Assembly: GCA_003833135.1 (NCBI GenBank)
Contig: QZLH01000393.1
Span: 8,908 to 72,907 of the forward strand
Direction of reading: 5' to 3'
From: Oehlia diaphana
Taxonomy: Eukaryota; Glomeromycota; Glomeromycetes; Glomerales; Glomeraceae
Length of the DNA stretch: 64,000 bases
A program made the position numbers and the translations under genes. The notes under the pieces are model-generated. The model made no database searches. It was not told the origin of the DNA and worked only from the letters and a program-made list of their open reading frames with translations. This document shows positions 33,901-45,701 of this stretch, piece by piece (the stretch's first letter is position 1; each line of letters opens with the position of its first letter).

Positions 33901-35508
33901 TTATTTATGGTTTCATTAGAATGGAACGTGCGGGTACTTATGAAAAAGCTGCTGGATGGGCATTATTTCATGGTAAAACTGAGAGAGCTATTGCAGCATT
34001 AAATAATAGCAAAGGTAAATTTTTTTATCACCCCGAAATATAAGGTTCAGAATCATGTAAATCTTGCCTTTTATGGACAGGACAATTCCGGTCAAATTTT
34101 ATTGCCTTTTTTTAATACTGACTAACATTATCTTAATTACGGCCCTAAAGAATGGACTAACTATTCCATATATTTCGGGGTCTTCTCATAATTAATTGAT
34201 TTTTGATTACGAATAATAAACTGACGCGTTTTTTAATTAAAGATGAACGATTGAAATTAGTATCGACTGCATTAGCCGGTTATGCTGTTAGTAATCATGA
34301 TACACCCTCTCAGGCAAATTCACTTTGGAGCAAAATGTGTAGGAATTTAAGTCTCGAAATGAGCGATCCATATCTGCGAGCGATGTTTTCATATATTGCA
34401 TCTGGAAATTGGTTGGACGTATTACAAGAAAAAGAACTTTCTTTACAAGATCGAATCGGCATTGCATTGAGATTTTTGGACGATGAAGAGGTATTTAATT
34501 TTAAGTAAGAAATACTCAAAAAACTTTGATATAATTATTAAATGTCTTGATTTTATTTTTCTACCATGAATATATAGCTTAATGATTTCTTGCATAACAC
34601 AACCGCAAAAGTAATTTTAGACGGTGATATAGATGGTGTCATTTTGACTGGTCTTACATCGGAAGGTGTTTCGTTATTTGAAAATTATATAAATAATTCA
34701 TGTGATGTTCAGACAGCAAGTCTAGCGCTGAGTTTTTGTGTTCCTAAAAAATTCAAGGATACGAGAGTAATGAAATGGATAGAAAGGTAATTGAATGTAT
34801 CCATATTTGAGTAGTTATAATTCTGACCATTTTGTTCAAGTTTAGTTTCTTGCTTATTTCACTCTAGTTATCGTACGTTGCTAGATCAATGGGAAATGTT
34901 CCATATACGAGCAAAATTTGATATTACTCGTGGTAAACATATGGAGTCCTCAACATCATCAGCGGCAGATATGGTGCCACCACAAGTTTACGTAAGATGT
35001 AATTTTTGCTGCCAAAGCGTTTCACACAGTTTATGGATAGGTATGAAAAAAGATAGAGTCACTTTACCTCCATATTCTGGGGCATCTGGAATGATTTTCA
35101 GACAAAAGGTAAAAAGTCGCTTACGGTATTTGGTAATGCTTTTCATAAATGATTGCTGATTTGTTTTTTTTAAAGCCCACAAGTTGTCCTGGGTGTCGAA
35201 AATCTTTACCTCGATGTTCTATATGTTTATTAAGTCTTGGAACACCCACTGATGAAAACGTAACCGCTAACTTACAACATGGATCTTCAAATGATAGTAA
35301 GTGAATATTAAGTTAATTATTTATTAAATTTTAAATTAATAAATAAAAAATTTTTCTTTTCACAGAACCATCTGGATTCGATCTATGGTTTACGTGGTGT
35401 CAATCATGTCGTCATGGAGGACATGCTATACATATGTTACAATGGTTTCAAAAGCATAAAGTATGTCCCGTTAGTGAATGTCCATGTGAATGTGAAATAG
35501 TTGTATAG
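30951..35508 (+). CDS. MIOS: MIOS/Sea4, WD40 subunit of the SEA/GATOR2 complex
   Basis: Seventeen exons give 1052 aa: 30951-31058, 31127-31183, 31250-31634, 31710-31770, 31864-32000, 32084-32226, 32327-32645, 32729-33279, 33342-33408, 33498-33569, 33644-33845, 33920-34014, 34243-34490, 34578-34786, 34868-35108, 35176-35296, 35366-35508. The N-terminal half is a WD40 propeller ([41 protein letters not shown]). A helical solenoid follows ([30 protein letters not shown]). The C terminus is a RING/zinc-ribbon ([46 protein letters not shown]). MIOS acts at the vacuole/lysosome to let amino acids activate TORC1. Asn- and Asp-rich inserts lie in exon 8. Intron 6 reads as an AT-AC U12-type intron; no GT-AG alternative gives a sensible frame. 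The intron 12 inverted repeat suggests a small transposon. Confidence 0.94.
34030..34185. repeat. Inverted-repeat insertion in MIOS intron 12
   Basis: CACCCCGAAATATAAGG near 34031 is the inverse of CCATATATTTCGGGGTC near 34168. The intron is 228 nt, whereas most others in this gene are about 60-100 nt. A small non-autonomous element is the simplest reading. Confidence 0.5.
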
Positions 35509-36087
35509 AATTGATCGATTACTTAATTAGTATTAAATGTTGAAATTTGTATTTATATAATTATTTATTCAGACTTAATAAACATAAATATATTACCTCA
35601 AAAATTTTGGAGTTGCCGAAAACTTGCCGGGTTATCGGGTTGTCGGCATATATTAATTTGAATGGCTTAGTAAAAAACAATACACAAAATTACTGTCATC
35701 TAAATTTAGTATTATCTTTAAACGAGATTATGACGTGATTTGATTAGTAAGATCGATTTTTTCCAGAAATTAATTTTTAATATGCGTGCGAAATCATGTG
35801 CGAAATGTATGAACACAGAATGATTTAATAAATCATGGCTACATTGCATAAAAATTATCTATTATGCAAAATTATTATTAATCAAATATTTTTAACTCAA
35901 ATAGGCTTAGCGTACATAAAAGACAAGATCGTTTCTAATTTTAGAATATATATATCATTAGTATTGATCAACTTTAATTTCGAAAAAAAATTTTAATGTT
36001 TACGTACAACATTATGAAAAAAACTATAAATAAAGAAGACATATCTTATATATTATTTTTATATGATTCTTATTAAATACATAAACA
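35509..36087. other. Intergenic MIOS-GCLM
   Basis: About 580 nt with no gene. It contains a GCCGAAAACTTGCCGGGTTATCGG stretch broken here as GCCGAAAACTTGCC and GGGTTATCGG (35613-35642), slightly GC rich, of unknown meaning. Confidence 0.35.
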
Positions 36088-37411
36088 ATGACAGAAAATA
36101 ATGAAGGGCAGACTTCGAACGGAAATAGTGTTATTAAAACATCTGATGCAGCTAGAGTTATTGTCTATACAGGAAATGTCATGAAACAAGCGAATATTAA
36201 TTCTTTTAACTCTGGAAAGAATAATCAAGAAGTAATATTTTGAGAGAAAGTATTTTTTTTTTTGCAAATTTTACGTAGAGTTCTTAATGAACCTTTTTTG
36301 TAGTTGGTTAGTGCACTTACTGATACGTTGAAAGCATATCTTTACACAAAACCTATGTGGACTTTTGATAAAGTAAATGGAATATTAGAAATACCTGATC
36401 CATTTTACTTTGATCAAAAATTAACGGAAGATCGTAATGAATATGAGATCACAGGTGAAATTAAAATTCATCTTATTTCTATTTTATGAAGAAATATGAA
36501 GAAAAAACTAAAAAATTATTTTCAATTATAAAATAGCAAAATTATTTTATTTACCATCGTCGTCAACCTCAGTAATCGAACCTTCACCACCTCCACAATA
36601 CGTAGCACAATCAATATATCACTTATTTAAAGTACTTGGAATTAATACAATAGACACATTTATCGTTTATTTTAATGGGCTAATATTTAATTATTCTGAT
36701 GAGGTCGATGGTTCTTCCTCTAATGACAATTTCACTAAAAGTGATTTTGATAATCTAATAAACGTTTGGACAGAATTAGAAAAATTCCACGTGAATAATA
36801 GAATTCATAAATTGGGTGTTAGTGAATTTACTAAAAATAGACTAGAAAGTTTTATAAATGCGGTTGAGGTAAGTTAAAGATGATTAAAATCTAGTTTAGG
36901 TTTATAAATTTTCAATCGCACTTTTTTGATGAAATTTGAATTTATTTAATAGATTTCTCCAAAGGTAAATCAAATTAATATTATAGATTGTAATAATGGG
37001 GAGATTCTTGAATTCGCTAAAAAGAATGATATAGAATTGCTTACACACCGTGATCCGACCGGTAATCTATCGATTAATAAAAAAAATTACGTCTTAAAAA
37101 AAAAATTAATCGAATTTTTTAAAAAATAAATAGTATTATTGCCATCAAAAACTTTTCGAAACATTATTGAAGAAACTAATACCAATAAAATTAGTTTAAA
37201 TAATGATTTATTACCGCGTTGGGTACTCAAATATTCCGTAATGATCAAATGTAGAGGGGTTGTTGCTAATAAAGGGTAATTATTATTATTTATGTATACA
37301 TAAATTTCGAATTATATCTTAAATTATTATTATTATTATTTATTTAGATATATTGTAATGGGAAGTACACCAAATTCAGGTTTGAATTTTACTTATACCA
37401 TAGATCATTAA
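36088..37411 (+). CDS. GCLM: Glutamate-cysteine ligase regulatory (modifier) subunit
   Basis: Six exons (36088-36231, 36304-36454, 36537-36868, 36953-37061, 37134-37275, 37348-37411) give 313 aa, somewhat longer than the animal subunit (274 aa). Features shared with GCLM are VYTGNVMK near the N terminus, AKLFYLPSSSTSV after the second splice, IHKLGVSEFTK, KVNQINIIDC, FAKKNDIELLTHRDP and the C-terminal LLPRWVLKYSVMIKCRG followed by GYIVMGS. GCLM has an aldo-keto-reductase-like fold without the reductase activity. It lowers feedback inhibition of the catalytic subunit, which makes gamma-glutamylcysteine, the first step of glutathione synthesis in the cytosol. The catalytic subunit is not in this window. 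A fungus-specific Asp/Ser insert (about 160-175) adds length. Confidence 0.92.
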
Positions 37412-38163
37412 GAAGAAATGACGTACTTCCAAGAGATGAAATAAAGTAAAGACTAACTTTGCGGTATTTAACTTTGCGGTATCTAACTTGCAGTATCTAA
37501 CTTTGCATCTGCCTATTATTATTTTGTATTACTAAAATAGAAGCAATTTATTTATCATTTTTTTTTGAATCTTTATTGCAAATAAATTAAATGTCATTAT
37601 TCTTTGGCACATTACAGGTAATTTGGGGTTTAACCACCTCGAGATGAATACCGAATTAATTTTCTAAACTAAATTTTTTGCTTATTAATTTTATTAATTA
37701 TTCGGATGAAATCGTAGATTATGTAGATTATAGAAATTACGAAAATCATCATCATTTTAGTATAATTTAATTCGATTTATCGTTGTATGATTGAATTTTA
37801 ATTTTATAAAAGAATTAAACTCTATTTGTTAAAAGGAATTGATTTATAAAATAAAAGAAAAATTCTTTAGATTATGTATGTATCACGTGACACATATATT
37901 ATCCAATCAGAAATTAGAATTTTATAAATTATACTAAATATAGTTAATATGAAACTCACGTGATCGACACGGCTTTAAATGACTCTTAAATCGGAAGTTC
38001 TTAATTAAACAAATACCTTATTTAGAATTCTTTATACTTATATAGTTTAATATAGAGAAATTTACTGTTACGTCAAATAAATACAAAACTTTTCTCACAG
38101 GTTTTTTTACTTTTTTTCTTTTATAATATATCATAGACACACAAATACATAATATAATTTATC
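37412..38163. other. Intergenic with short tandem repeat and two TCACGTGA sites
   Basis: TAACTTTGCGGTAT-like units recur four times at about 37451-37508, the later copies diverged. Nearer the next gene are two TCACGTGA palindromes (37883-37890 and 37956-37963), about 280 and 207 nt before its ATG, and a TATATATCA-like stretch near 38126. These could be promoter elements of the membrane protein gene. Confidence 0.45.
37883..37963. promoter_or_regulatory. Two TCACGTGA palindromes upstream of the membrane protein gene
   Basis: TCACGTGA occurs at 37883-37890 and 37956-37963, 73 nt apart. The word is rare by composition (about 25% G+C), yet several copies occur in non-coding DNA of this window. 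Probable bHLH-type binding sites; unproven. Confidence 0.45.
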
Positions 38164-39575
38164 ATGACGCTAGGGAAAACTTATCTGATTATTCCAATCT
38201 TATTTGGAATAAGTTTGATTATATATCAAAAAAAAAATGTGAAAGAGTTTTTGCCAGATTTTTATGATCCAAAAGAAAGTTTTTTTGGAATACCAGGAAT
38301 CGATAATATATTTGCCCTTCAAATTTCTTTTTTTAGGTATATAAAATATATATATTATTTACCATTAAAAATGAATATATATATAAAATATATATATTTA
38401 TCATTAAAAATGAAGTGAATGCTAATGCAACCTTTATATATATCATTTTATAATCATTATTAGACAGTATTTAAATGATCCAACAAGCGTACTTTTAAAT
38501 CACACATTATTTCCCCTAGCCATGGTTAATATGTTTATCATCGCTGTGGAAGGTTCAGTTCCTGGTGTTAATGGATTGGTTACATATTATTCTTTAGTAG
38601 CTGCTATTTCTGTGTTCGTTGCTATCTCTATAGCAGTTCCATTAATCTGGTAAGGTTTTTTTTATTATTATTATTAAACGAAATTATACATAATTTTGAA
38701 ATTAACCTAATTCTACAGGATTCCTGCTTGGATTATATCGGAAAATCGTAAAGGATATTCTTCAAATCCGGATGACGTTACATTAAACCCTAAAAGGGTT
38801 AAACGAATATGTTTAGGAATACTTTTAACACTACCATTCCTTATTGGTATGAGTATCTTTAAACAAGATAAATTGATTGTTTGGACCGTTATTTCATTTG
38901 TGGTAATATATGATTTATAAATTTTGAATCATTTATGAAAATAATTAAACTAAAAGATTATTCCTTTTATTCATCGGAAATAAATATAGTTTTCATTTCT
39001 TTTTGCAGCCTTATTCTGGGTCTGGTATCCAAAAGGTGTTAATCCTGACAACGTAAATCAAAATGCATATGAATTGGCTAGTAAATTTGCTCTAATACTT
39101 TTTGGAATTTCATTTTATGAATGGTTCTTAGTCTTGGAACATTGTAAGCATGAAATAACTTTTTTTTCAAAAAAAAAAAAAATACACGTATTAATTAATC
39201 TCTTTCTTCTCTTTCTTTTCAATCAATGTTGCATTAGCAATTGATAATAATTTTGAAGTATTAATCGGGACAATTACACAAATAATTTCTGGCATAACAT
39301 ATTCCGCGACGGATTTTATGATTGTAGACACCTGGGGTTTAATCGCTGCTTCAGCTTATTGGATATTCGTGGCCGAAAATGGCAAATTTAACAGAAAATT
39401 TTGGAAATTTATTGGTCAAAGTATTTTATGTGGTCCAGGTGGAGCTTTAGCATTATATGTTTATCATAGATATGATGGAATGATTGATAAGGATGTTAAG
39501 AAAAATACAAATAATCAACCATCATCAAGTAGATTAATGTATACGAATGATGAAAGGCGACCTTTATTAAAATAG
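38164..39575 (+). CDS. Multi-pass membrane protein of unknown function
   Basis: Five exons (38164-38336, 38464-38649, 38719-38902, 38990-39143, 39238-39575) give 344 aa. I do not recognise the family. About seven or eight hydrophobic helices can be seen, near residues 6-22, 72-90, 102-122, 150-166, 172-193, 214-232, 245-262 and 272-318. A short hydrophilic loop with NPDDVTLNPKR lies between the third and fourth. The C-terminal tail is polar (SSSRLMYTNDERRPLLK) and probably cytosolic, with a dileucine-like end. The third-to-fourth exon junction is fixed by phase: only the acceptor at 38989 keeps the frame. It lies between GCLM and the G alpha gene. A receptor or transporter role cannot be told apart. 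Confidence 0.8.
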
Positions 39576-40542
39576 TTTTTTCTTAACTGTTAATGTATTT
39601 TTAGCATTATTATAATTTAAATGTATATTTAATTATTACTAAATTAAAAATATGACGTGTAGTAACATCACAAAAATCCAATAATTCTGAAAATTACGTT
39701 ATTTATGGTAATTACACATATATGTAAAATTATACCATGATGATGTAAATAAACGAATTCATATGTGAAATTACACTATCACAGTCAATTTTAATATCAG
39801 TTGCTTTTGTTAGAATTCATTTTAAATAGAATGAGTATCTAACATCATTATGCTTAAAATATTTCGAAATGTTAAAATGGTTTCGCAAATATTCATTATC
39901 ATTATGGACTTCCAAGATTCGTCCAGAAGTGAAGTGTTGGCACAAGCTACTCAAAACGGGTTGCTTATTGTTAAAACCAAAAAGAAAAGTAATTTATATT
40001 TTATGTTAAGAACGCGTTTGATCTTAAAAAAAAAATTCGATTTACTTATAAGAATTTCAATATTACAAAATTACAATGAAAAATTTTTATTATAGATTCA
40101 TCTAAATACTTCAAAAGTTCAATGAACCAATAATAGAAAATACAATAAAAAAAAAAAAATTTTAACAATCTTAATACCAATAATTCTTAAACTTAATGAA
40201 ACCAATAAAGAACTAAATATTAAATAAACAAAATAGTTAAATAAAGGAAATATAAAATGAACTAAATAAAATCGCTATACAAAAAATACATAATAGATTT
40301 AATAAGAGGGATTACAAATATTATATAATAATAATAAATAACTTTTTTTTTTTTTTTTTGATGTAAAAAAAGCAGTGCTATCTTAAAAGTATAAAAGAAG
40401 TTTTTGTAATAATAGTAAAGTCCATTTTTTTTAGGTATTATAAGATAAAATTCTAAAATAGCAAATTATCTCACAAACCTCTAAAAATTAAAAAATTAAA
40501 ATTCAAAATAAAACACCCATTTCCAAAATTAATTTAATTAGT
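39576..40542. other. Intergenic, convergent gene ends
   Basis: 3' regions of the membrane protein gene (+) and the G alpha gene (-). An 81-codon plus frame at 39850-40095 has no motif and ends in AT-rich sequence, so I do not call it a gene. T and A runs occur near 40147 and 40344. Confidence 0.4.
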
Positions 40543-41863
40543 TTATAATAACCCACAATCTCGTAAATTAGTGTGAATAATAATATCATTAACAGCAGCC
40601 ATAACAAATTTAATTTGATCTGTATCAGTAGCACATGTAAAATGTGTATAAACTTGTTTAACCTCACTTTGATTCAATGATACAAATCTATTATGTATAT
40701 ATTCACATGCTAAATCATAATCATCACCTCCTTCAAAATCTGGAAAGTATTTATTCATAGGAGAGATTGGAAGTTTTTCTCTGAACCTATCAATTTTATT
40801 CAGGAAAAGTATGATTGATGTTTTAACAAACCATCTTGAATTACAAATAGAATCAAATAAAGTTAAAGCTTCTTGCATACGATTCTATACAAGTTAAATA
40901 AAAAGAAAGAAAACTTATTATTAATAAATAATTAATGATAATAAAAATTAATAATAATATATAATAATACATACCACAGTTTCATCTTCCAATAACAATT
41001 GATCATATTCGGAGATAGCCACTAAAAATACGATAGCTGTCACATTCTCAAAACAATGAATCCATTTCTTACGTTCGCTACGTTGACCACCCACATCAAA
41101 CATACGATATGTGAGTTCACCAATTAAGAAGGTCGTCTCTGTAATACCTGTCGTTTTTACACGAGAACGTAATACATCTTGATCTGAGGGAAGGTAATCT
41201 GGGTGTGAAATATTATCAATCGAGTCAAAATAACTAAAAAAAAGAAATAAAAAAAAAAGTGAATGAATTTAATATCCATTTATGAGTGTAACCTTTTAAA
41301 CATAAGTTTTTGACCAATACTTACTATTTTGCAGAATCATTTAATTGATATTCTCTAGATCTACTAAAACATTCTAATACACTTTTATCAGCCCATAAAT
41401 TTTTAATAGCTAAAGCAACTTCAGAAGGTAATTGATCCCCTTCAATTTGATTAGGTAAATTCATTATAGTAGTAACATGTCTTTTATTTCCTTCATTTCT
41501 TAATTGTATTCCCATATTATCCATAGCTTCCAAAATAACACGCATTGACTGAACAGTATTTGAGAAAATGATCTCCTTAAAAGATTCACGTTCTTCTGGA
41601 GAATAACCACCATCATGAATAAGTTTCATTTGTTTAAGAATTGTTGACTTGCCCGATTCACCAGCACCTATTGATAAGATTTAATTATATAAATGATTAA
41701 TGATATCATAATAACATAAATATAATATTTAAAACTAATACCTACCTAGCAAGAGCATTTTGACTTCGTTACGCATTGAGAGCCTGTCTCGTTTGAGTTG
41801 GTTTTCAATCTCATCGTTTCGTTGTCTTCCTGCTTTTTCTTCTTGACTCATACAACAACCCAT
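40543..41863 (-). CDS. Heterotrimeric G-protein alpha subunit (G alpha i-like)
   Basis: Four exons on the minus strand (41863-41746, 41667-41325, 41233-40975, 40884-40543) give exactly 353 aa, the classic length. [12 protein letters not shown] at the N terminus supplies the Gly2/Cys3 lipidation site. The P loop GAGESGKST is at 40-48. Switch [10 protein letters not shown] holds R178, and switch [14 protein letters not shown] holds Q204. NKID and TCATDT complete nucleotide binding. The C terminus DCGLL has Cys four from the end, as in pertussis-toxin-type subunits. It transmits GTP-dependent signals from seven-helix receptors at the plasma membrane. The gene is head to head with a seven-helix protein gene. 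Confidence 0.97.
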
Positions 41864-42234
41864 TATTTATTATGCTTTTTTTCTGTACAAAGAAGGATAA
41901 AATTATAATAAACGGCCCGCAGGGCTAGTTTTTTTTCTAGAGTACGAGTTTATAAAAGGTAAATAGAAGGATATATAAGATAAAATATTTATAAACGGTA
42001 AGTAAGGTATTATTATTATTATATTTTTTTTTGAAAAAAAAAACTCGTAAAAAAAAAAAGAATATATTTTTTTTTTTTTTTTTTGTAAAAGTAGAATGTC
42101 AGCGGGTGTAACGGAAGATTTTTAGATGAACATTTAGAGTTATTAATTAATTAAATAATTTAATAATTATCGATTTATTTAATAATCATCCGACTTATTT
42201 CCGACTTATTTAATATTTATCGACTTTATTTATT
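41864..42234. promoter_or_regulatory. Divergent promoter G alpha / seven-helix protein
   Basis: 371 nt separate the two ATGs. It includes an A/T homopolymer zone (42025-42084) and a GCCCGCAGGGC palindrome near 41914. A series of CGACTTATTT/CGATTTATTT repeats (42169-42230) lies just before the seven-helix ATG. Shared regulation is inference. Confidence 0.4.
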
Positions 42235-44345
42235 ATGGTTCGATTATTAAATAGTTTTACCCTTTTATGTAAAAACTATAATCCTCATAACAAATTTGTT
42301 TGGGATACTAGCATATGTATTTGTGATTTTAGAATTAATATTCATGAATGTCCTGAACATGAAATTCTTAAGATCATAAATTGGATTTTAATAACTTATT
42401 GTTTATTATTAACAATAGTATCATCAATATGTTTGTACCATTTAATTTATGTTAAGAAACAACCTTTCTTTCTTCCTGCTAGAAAAGATCGTGGAATTTT
42501 AAGACCACGTCCACAACACATGTATTATGCGTTGGCTTTAATATATTGTCCATGTAAGTATTGTAAATTATTATATGCATATATATACTATGTATAATCT
42601 AATCTTATATTTTATATATTTTATTTTATTTTATTCAGGGCAAATCATTCATATACTTCAACTAGCTAACGATCTTTATCCGAACGTTGCTTGGGCCGAA
42701 AGTAAATACATTTTATTATTATTATTATTATTTATTTGTAATTTTAAGATTATTAATTAATTATTTTTTTTTTACAAAGTTTTCCAAATATTACCTCGAA
42801 CTTTAATAGCATCATTTTCGGTATTATATCCGTTGAGCATTTGTAAGTATTTGTGGTTTTGTTTTTTACGGATCTTACGAATTTTTAAGATCTTCGGATT
42901 TTTACGGATTTTTACGCTATTTTTAATAAATGACAAAAATTTTTTTTTTTTTATGTACTTTTATTATTTTTATATAGTATATTCAACGGGTGCCATTGAA
43001 TTAGATACAACATTATCTTTAATGGAATCAAAAAAATCTCGGAATTTACTTAAAATAGACTTCACGTGTATCACCTTAATGTTATTACCTTTCATCATCT
43101 TTTTACCTTTGGCCGGATTAACGGGTTATTATGCTGATATTGGAAATATTGAGAAAGCGAATAATTATTTTATAGTTCAAAATATATTTTGGATTATTTG
43201 GGGTTCAGGTTATATTGGATCAATGATATATTTTTGGTCAAGATTCATTCCTAGGGTAAAAAAAAATATTGATGATTTTATTTTGAATGATAAAAAAAAG
43301 AATCTTGATTTAATATTAGAACAATTCTTACAAAATCGTGATAATGTAAGTATATAATTTATTTTACGTTGAAAGAAACCACGTTGAAACTTGAAACGAC
43401 GTTGAAATCACGTTTTAAACGACGTTGAAACGACGTTGAAATCACGTTTTAAACGACGTTGAAACGACGTTGAAATCACGTTGAAATCAACTGTTGAAAT
43501 CACGCTGAAATCACACCGTTGACTAATGAAAATTTCTTTCTTTAGTTAACCTCTCCAGTTATTTGGAAAATAATTCCTGCATGTCTTTTTCTTTTGGTCT
43601 TATTTATATACGTGACTCTCCGTAGATCTAATATTATTTTTATTAATGGGATTAATCTTACCATTATAATTATTTGGAATTATGGTTTACCTATCTTTAT
43701 TCATGTAATTCAATGGAATATGATTTACAAGTATGTTTTGATTTAATTCACTTAGTGTTTACGCTTTGGGTATTTGTCAACATTACTTTGGTATGCATAA
43801 TAACTAAATCATTTTTTTTTATTAGTACTTATGTGGCATCAAAAATACCTCCAAAGAAATTACATAGGAATAGTAAAAAAATATGTAATAGTAGTCATAA
43901 TAATAATAATGGTCGAAGTCGTAGTAGTACTATAATAGGAATAGGTTGTGCTAATGATGAAAAATCTGATAAATCTAATACTATCATACCTTCAGCTTAT
44001 CATCGTTATTCATCAACAAAAATTTCGAATTATAATAATAATAATAATTCTTCTCCTAGTACAACTTCAAAACATTATAGTAAAAAAGATTTATATCATT
44101 CTACTTATTCATATTATAACGTTGATATTAAATCTAAAAAATCAGAATGGATGAAAAATGGTGTAAGTACAATTCCAAATAATAATAATGATAATAATTA
44201 TAATCAAAGATTTTCTATTCATTCTTTACCAGATAATAATTATAATAATAATACTAAATTATTACATCATAGTTATAATGGTAGTTCTTCTAATCATGTT
44301 AAATTAATTAAGAAATCACATAGAAATACTACTTACAATTGTTAA
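42235..44345 (+). CDS. Seven-transmembrane receptor-like protein with Asn-rich tail
   Basis: Six exons (42235-42553, 42639-42701, 42780-42842, 42978-43345, 43546-43730, 43826-44345) give 505 aa. Seven hydrophobic helices lie at about 46-70, 98-116, 130-150, 177-199, 214-237, 277-296 and 305-326. They are preceded by a Cys-containing 45-residue N terminus and followed by a 170-residue Asn/Ser/Lys-rich tail. This is GPCR topology, but I see no diagnostic family motif. The last intron is fixed by phase: donor GTATGT at 43731 and acceptor TTTTATTAG at 43825. Intron 4 carries a tandem repeat. It is divergent from the G alpha gene, which makes a receptor role attractive but unproven. Part of the tail exon is duplicated downstream. 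Confidence 0.8.
43376..43515. repeat. Intronic tandem repeat (ACGTTGAAA units)
   Basis: Within intron 4 of the seven-helix gene, a unit CGACGTTGAAATCACGTTTTAAA of about 34 nt (with the neighbouring CGACGTTGAAA) is repeated two to three times. It is flanked by diverged CACGTTGAAA and CACGCTGAAATC copies. The 9-mer ACGTTGAAA occurs at least seven times. The array inflates the intron to 200 nt. Confidence 0.85.
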
Positions 44346-44747
44346 TAATTTTTAAGGAAAAAAAAAAATTGTAAAAAAAAAGATTCTGTTATTACAATGA
44401 ATTAGTAAAGTGTAGTTTTGAATGGAATTAAAGAAAATGAAAACAGTTTTTTTTTGAGAGTAGTGAGAGTAGTGTGAAAGTAAAATAAATGTCTTTTTTT
44501 TAAAAAAAAATTATTATAATATTAATTATTTCTCATTATTCTATTATTCTTTCTTACTATACTTTTTATTCTTTTCATATCAACATTAAATAGTCCATTC
44601 CTTCTTGAGAATTTGGATCTCTTTTAATTGTCTTGTTGTTTACATAAATTACTAACAGATTCTGGTATTGTGACCTTTGATAGTTCCGTTGGTACAATAA
44701 GTTTTACGCGATCATACACTGATCATACCCATTTCAACATGCCACTA
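44346..44747. repeat. First copy of duplicated receptor/oxidase 3' segment
   Basis: About 44078-44747 and 44748-45878 (without the inserted MITE) are tandem copies. The first ends in a truncated piece of the multicopper oxidase last exon on the minus strand (44625-44747, the part encoding [15 protein letters not shown] and the tail). The break joins that exon directly to receptor tail sequence ACAAAACATTATAG. The intact oxidase exon is in the second copy, the intact receptor tail in the first. Confidence 0.8.
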
Positions 44748-44796
44748 CAAAACATTATAGTAAAAAAGATTTATATCATTCTACTTATTCATATTA

Positions 44797-45177
44797 CAGT
44801 CGGAACTCTATGTACCGATACTGTTGTTTTGGGAAAAATATATCGGTATATCAAATTATCGTTACGTATACCGTCATCAGTGAATCATAATGCGGGCCAA
44901 AATCCAATTCTTACCAGCATTATGCAAACTCCGGATAGCTATTTTTTAAAATATCATGTGATTTGGATGGAACCTTTATGTTAACTCCGGTCAAATTTAT
45001 AGTGTTGGCCCGAATTAACATCAGTGTAACCTAAAGTATCGGTACATGTTACATCGTGAAACTATATATAATATCGGTATAACGAGATTTTTTTATTAAT
45101 TGTGAAACGGGACAGAGAAAATTTATCGGTACAGGCAATTATCGGTACATAGGATATCGGTACATAGAGTCTGACTG
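44797..45177. mobile_element. Tc1/mariner-type MITE, 381 bp, TA target duplication
   Basis: The element starts CAGTCGGAACTCTATGTACC and ends with the near inverse, GGTACATAGAGTCTGACTG. Both sides carry TA (44795-44796, 45178-45179). The uninterrupted sister sequence (TCATATTATAACG near 44110) has a single TA, which fixes the insertion site. Inside, ATCGGTACA/TATCGGTA words recur many times. There is no coding capacity. Confidence 0.92.
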
Positions 45178-45701
45178 TATAACGTTGATATTAAATCAAA
45201 AAAATCAGAATGGATGAAAATGGTGTAAGTACAATTCCAAATAATAATAATGATAATAATTATAATCAAAGATTTTCTATTCTTTCTTTACCAGATAATA
45301 ATAATATTATTATTAATATTTAATTATTACATCATAATTATAATGGTAGTTCTTCTAATAATGTTAAATTAATTAAGAAATCACATAGAAATACTACTAC
45401 AATTGTTAATAATTATTTAGAAAAAAAAAAGTTTATTAAATAATAATAAAAAAAGATTCTGTTATTACAATGAATTAGTAAAATGTAGTTTTGAATGGAA
45501 TTAAAGAAAATGAAAATGAAAAAAGTTTTTTTTTTTGAGAGTAGCAAGAGTAGTGTGAAAGTGAAATAAATGTCTTTTTTTTCTCAAAAAATTAAAAAAA
45601 TGTTTGATTCAAAGTCCTTTTAAATAAAGTCTTTTTTTTTTTAAAAAAAAAAAATATTATAATAATTAATTATTTCTCATTATTCTATTATTCTTTTCTT
45701 A
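45178..45701 (+). pseudogene. Second, truncated copy of the seven-helix tail exon
   Basis: Matches 44114-44580: TAACGTTGATATTAAATC, then SEWMKNG-like coding with a single-base loss, an Asn-codon AAT run, and the 3' region. It has no start or upstream exons. Indels and a changed AATATTATTATT run show it is non-coding. Confidence 0.8.

Noticed and set aside
39850..40095. 81-codon plus frame as a gene
   Set aside because: No motif, no splice continuation, ends in low-complexity sequence.
43731..43755. 25-nt intron ending at CACTTAG in the seven-helix gene
   Set aside because: Too short and out of phase; the acceptor at 43825 fits phase and has a pyrimidine tract.
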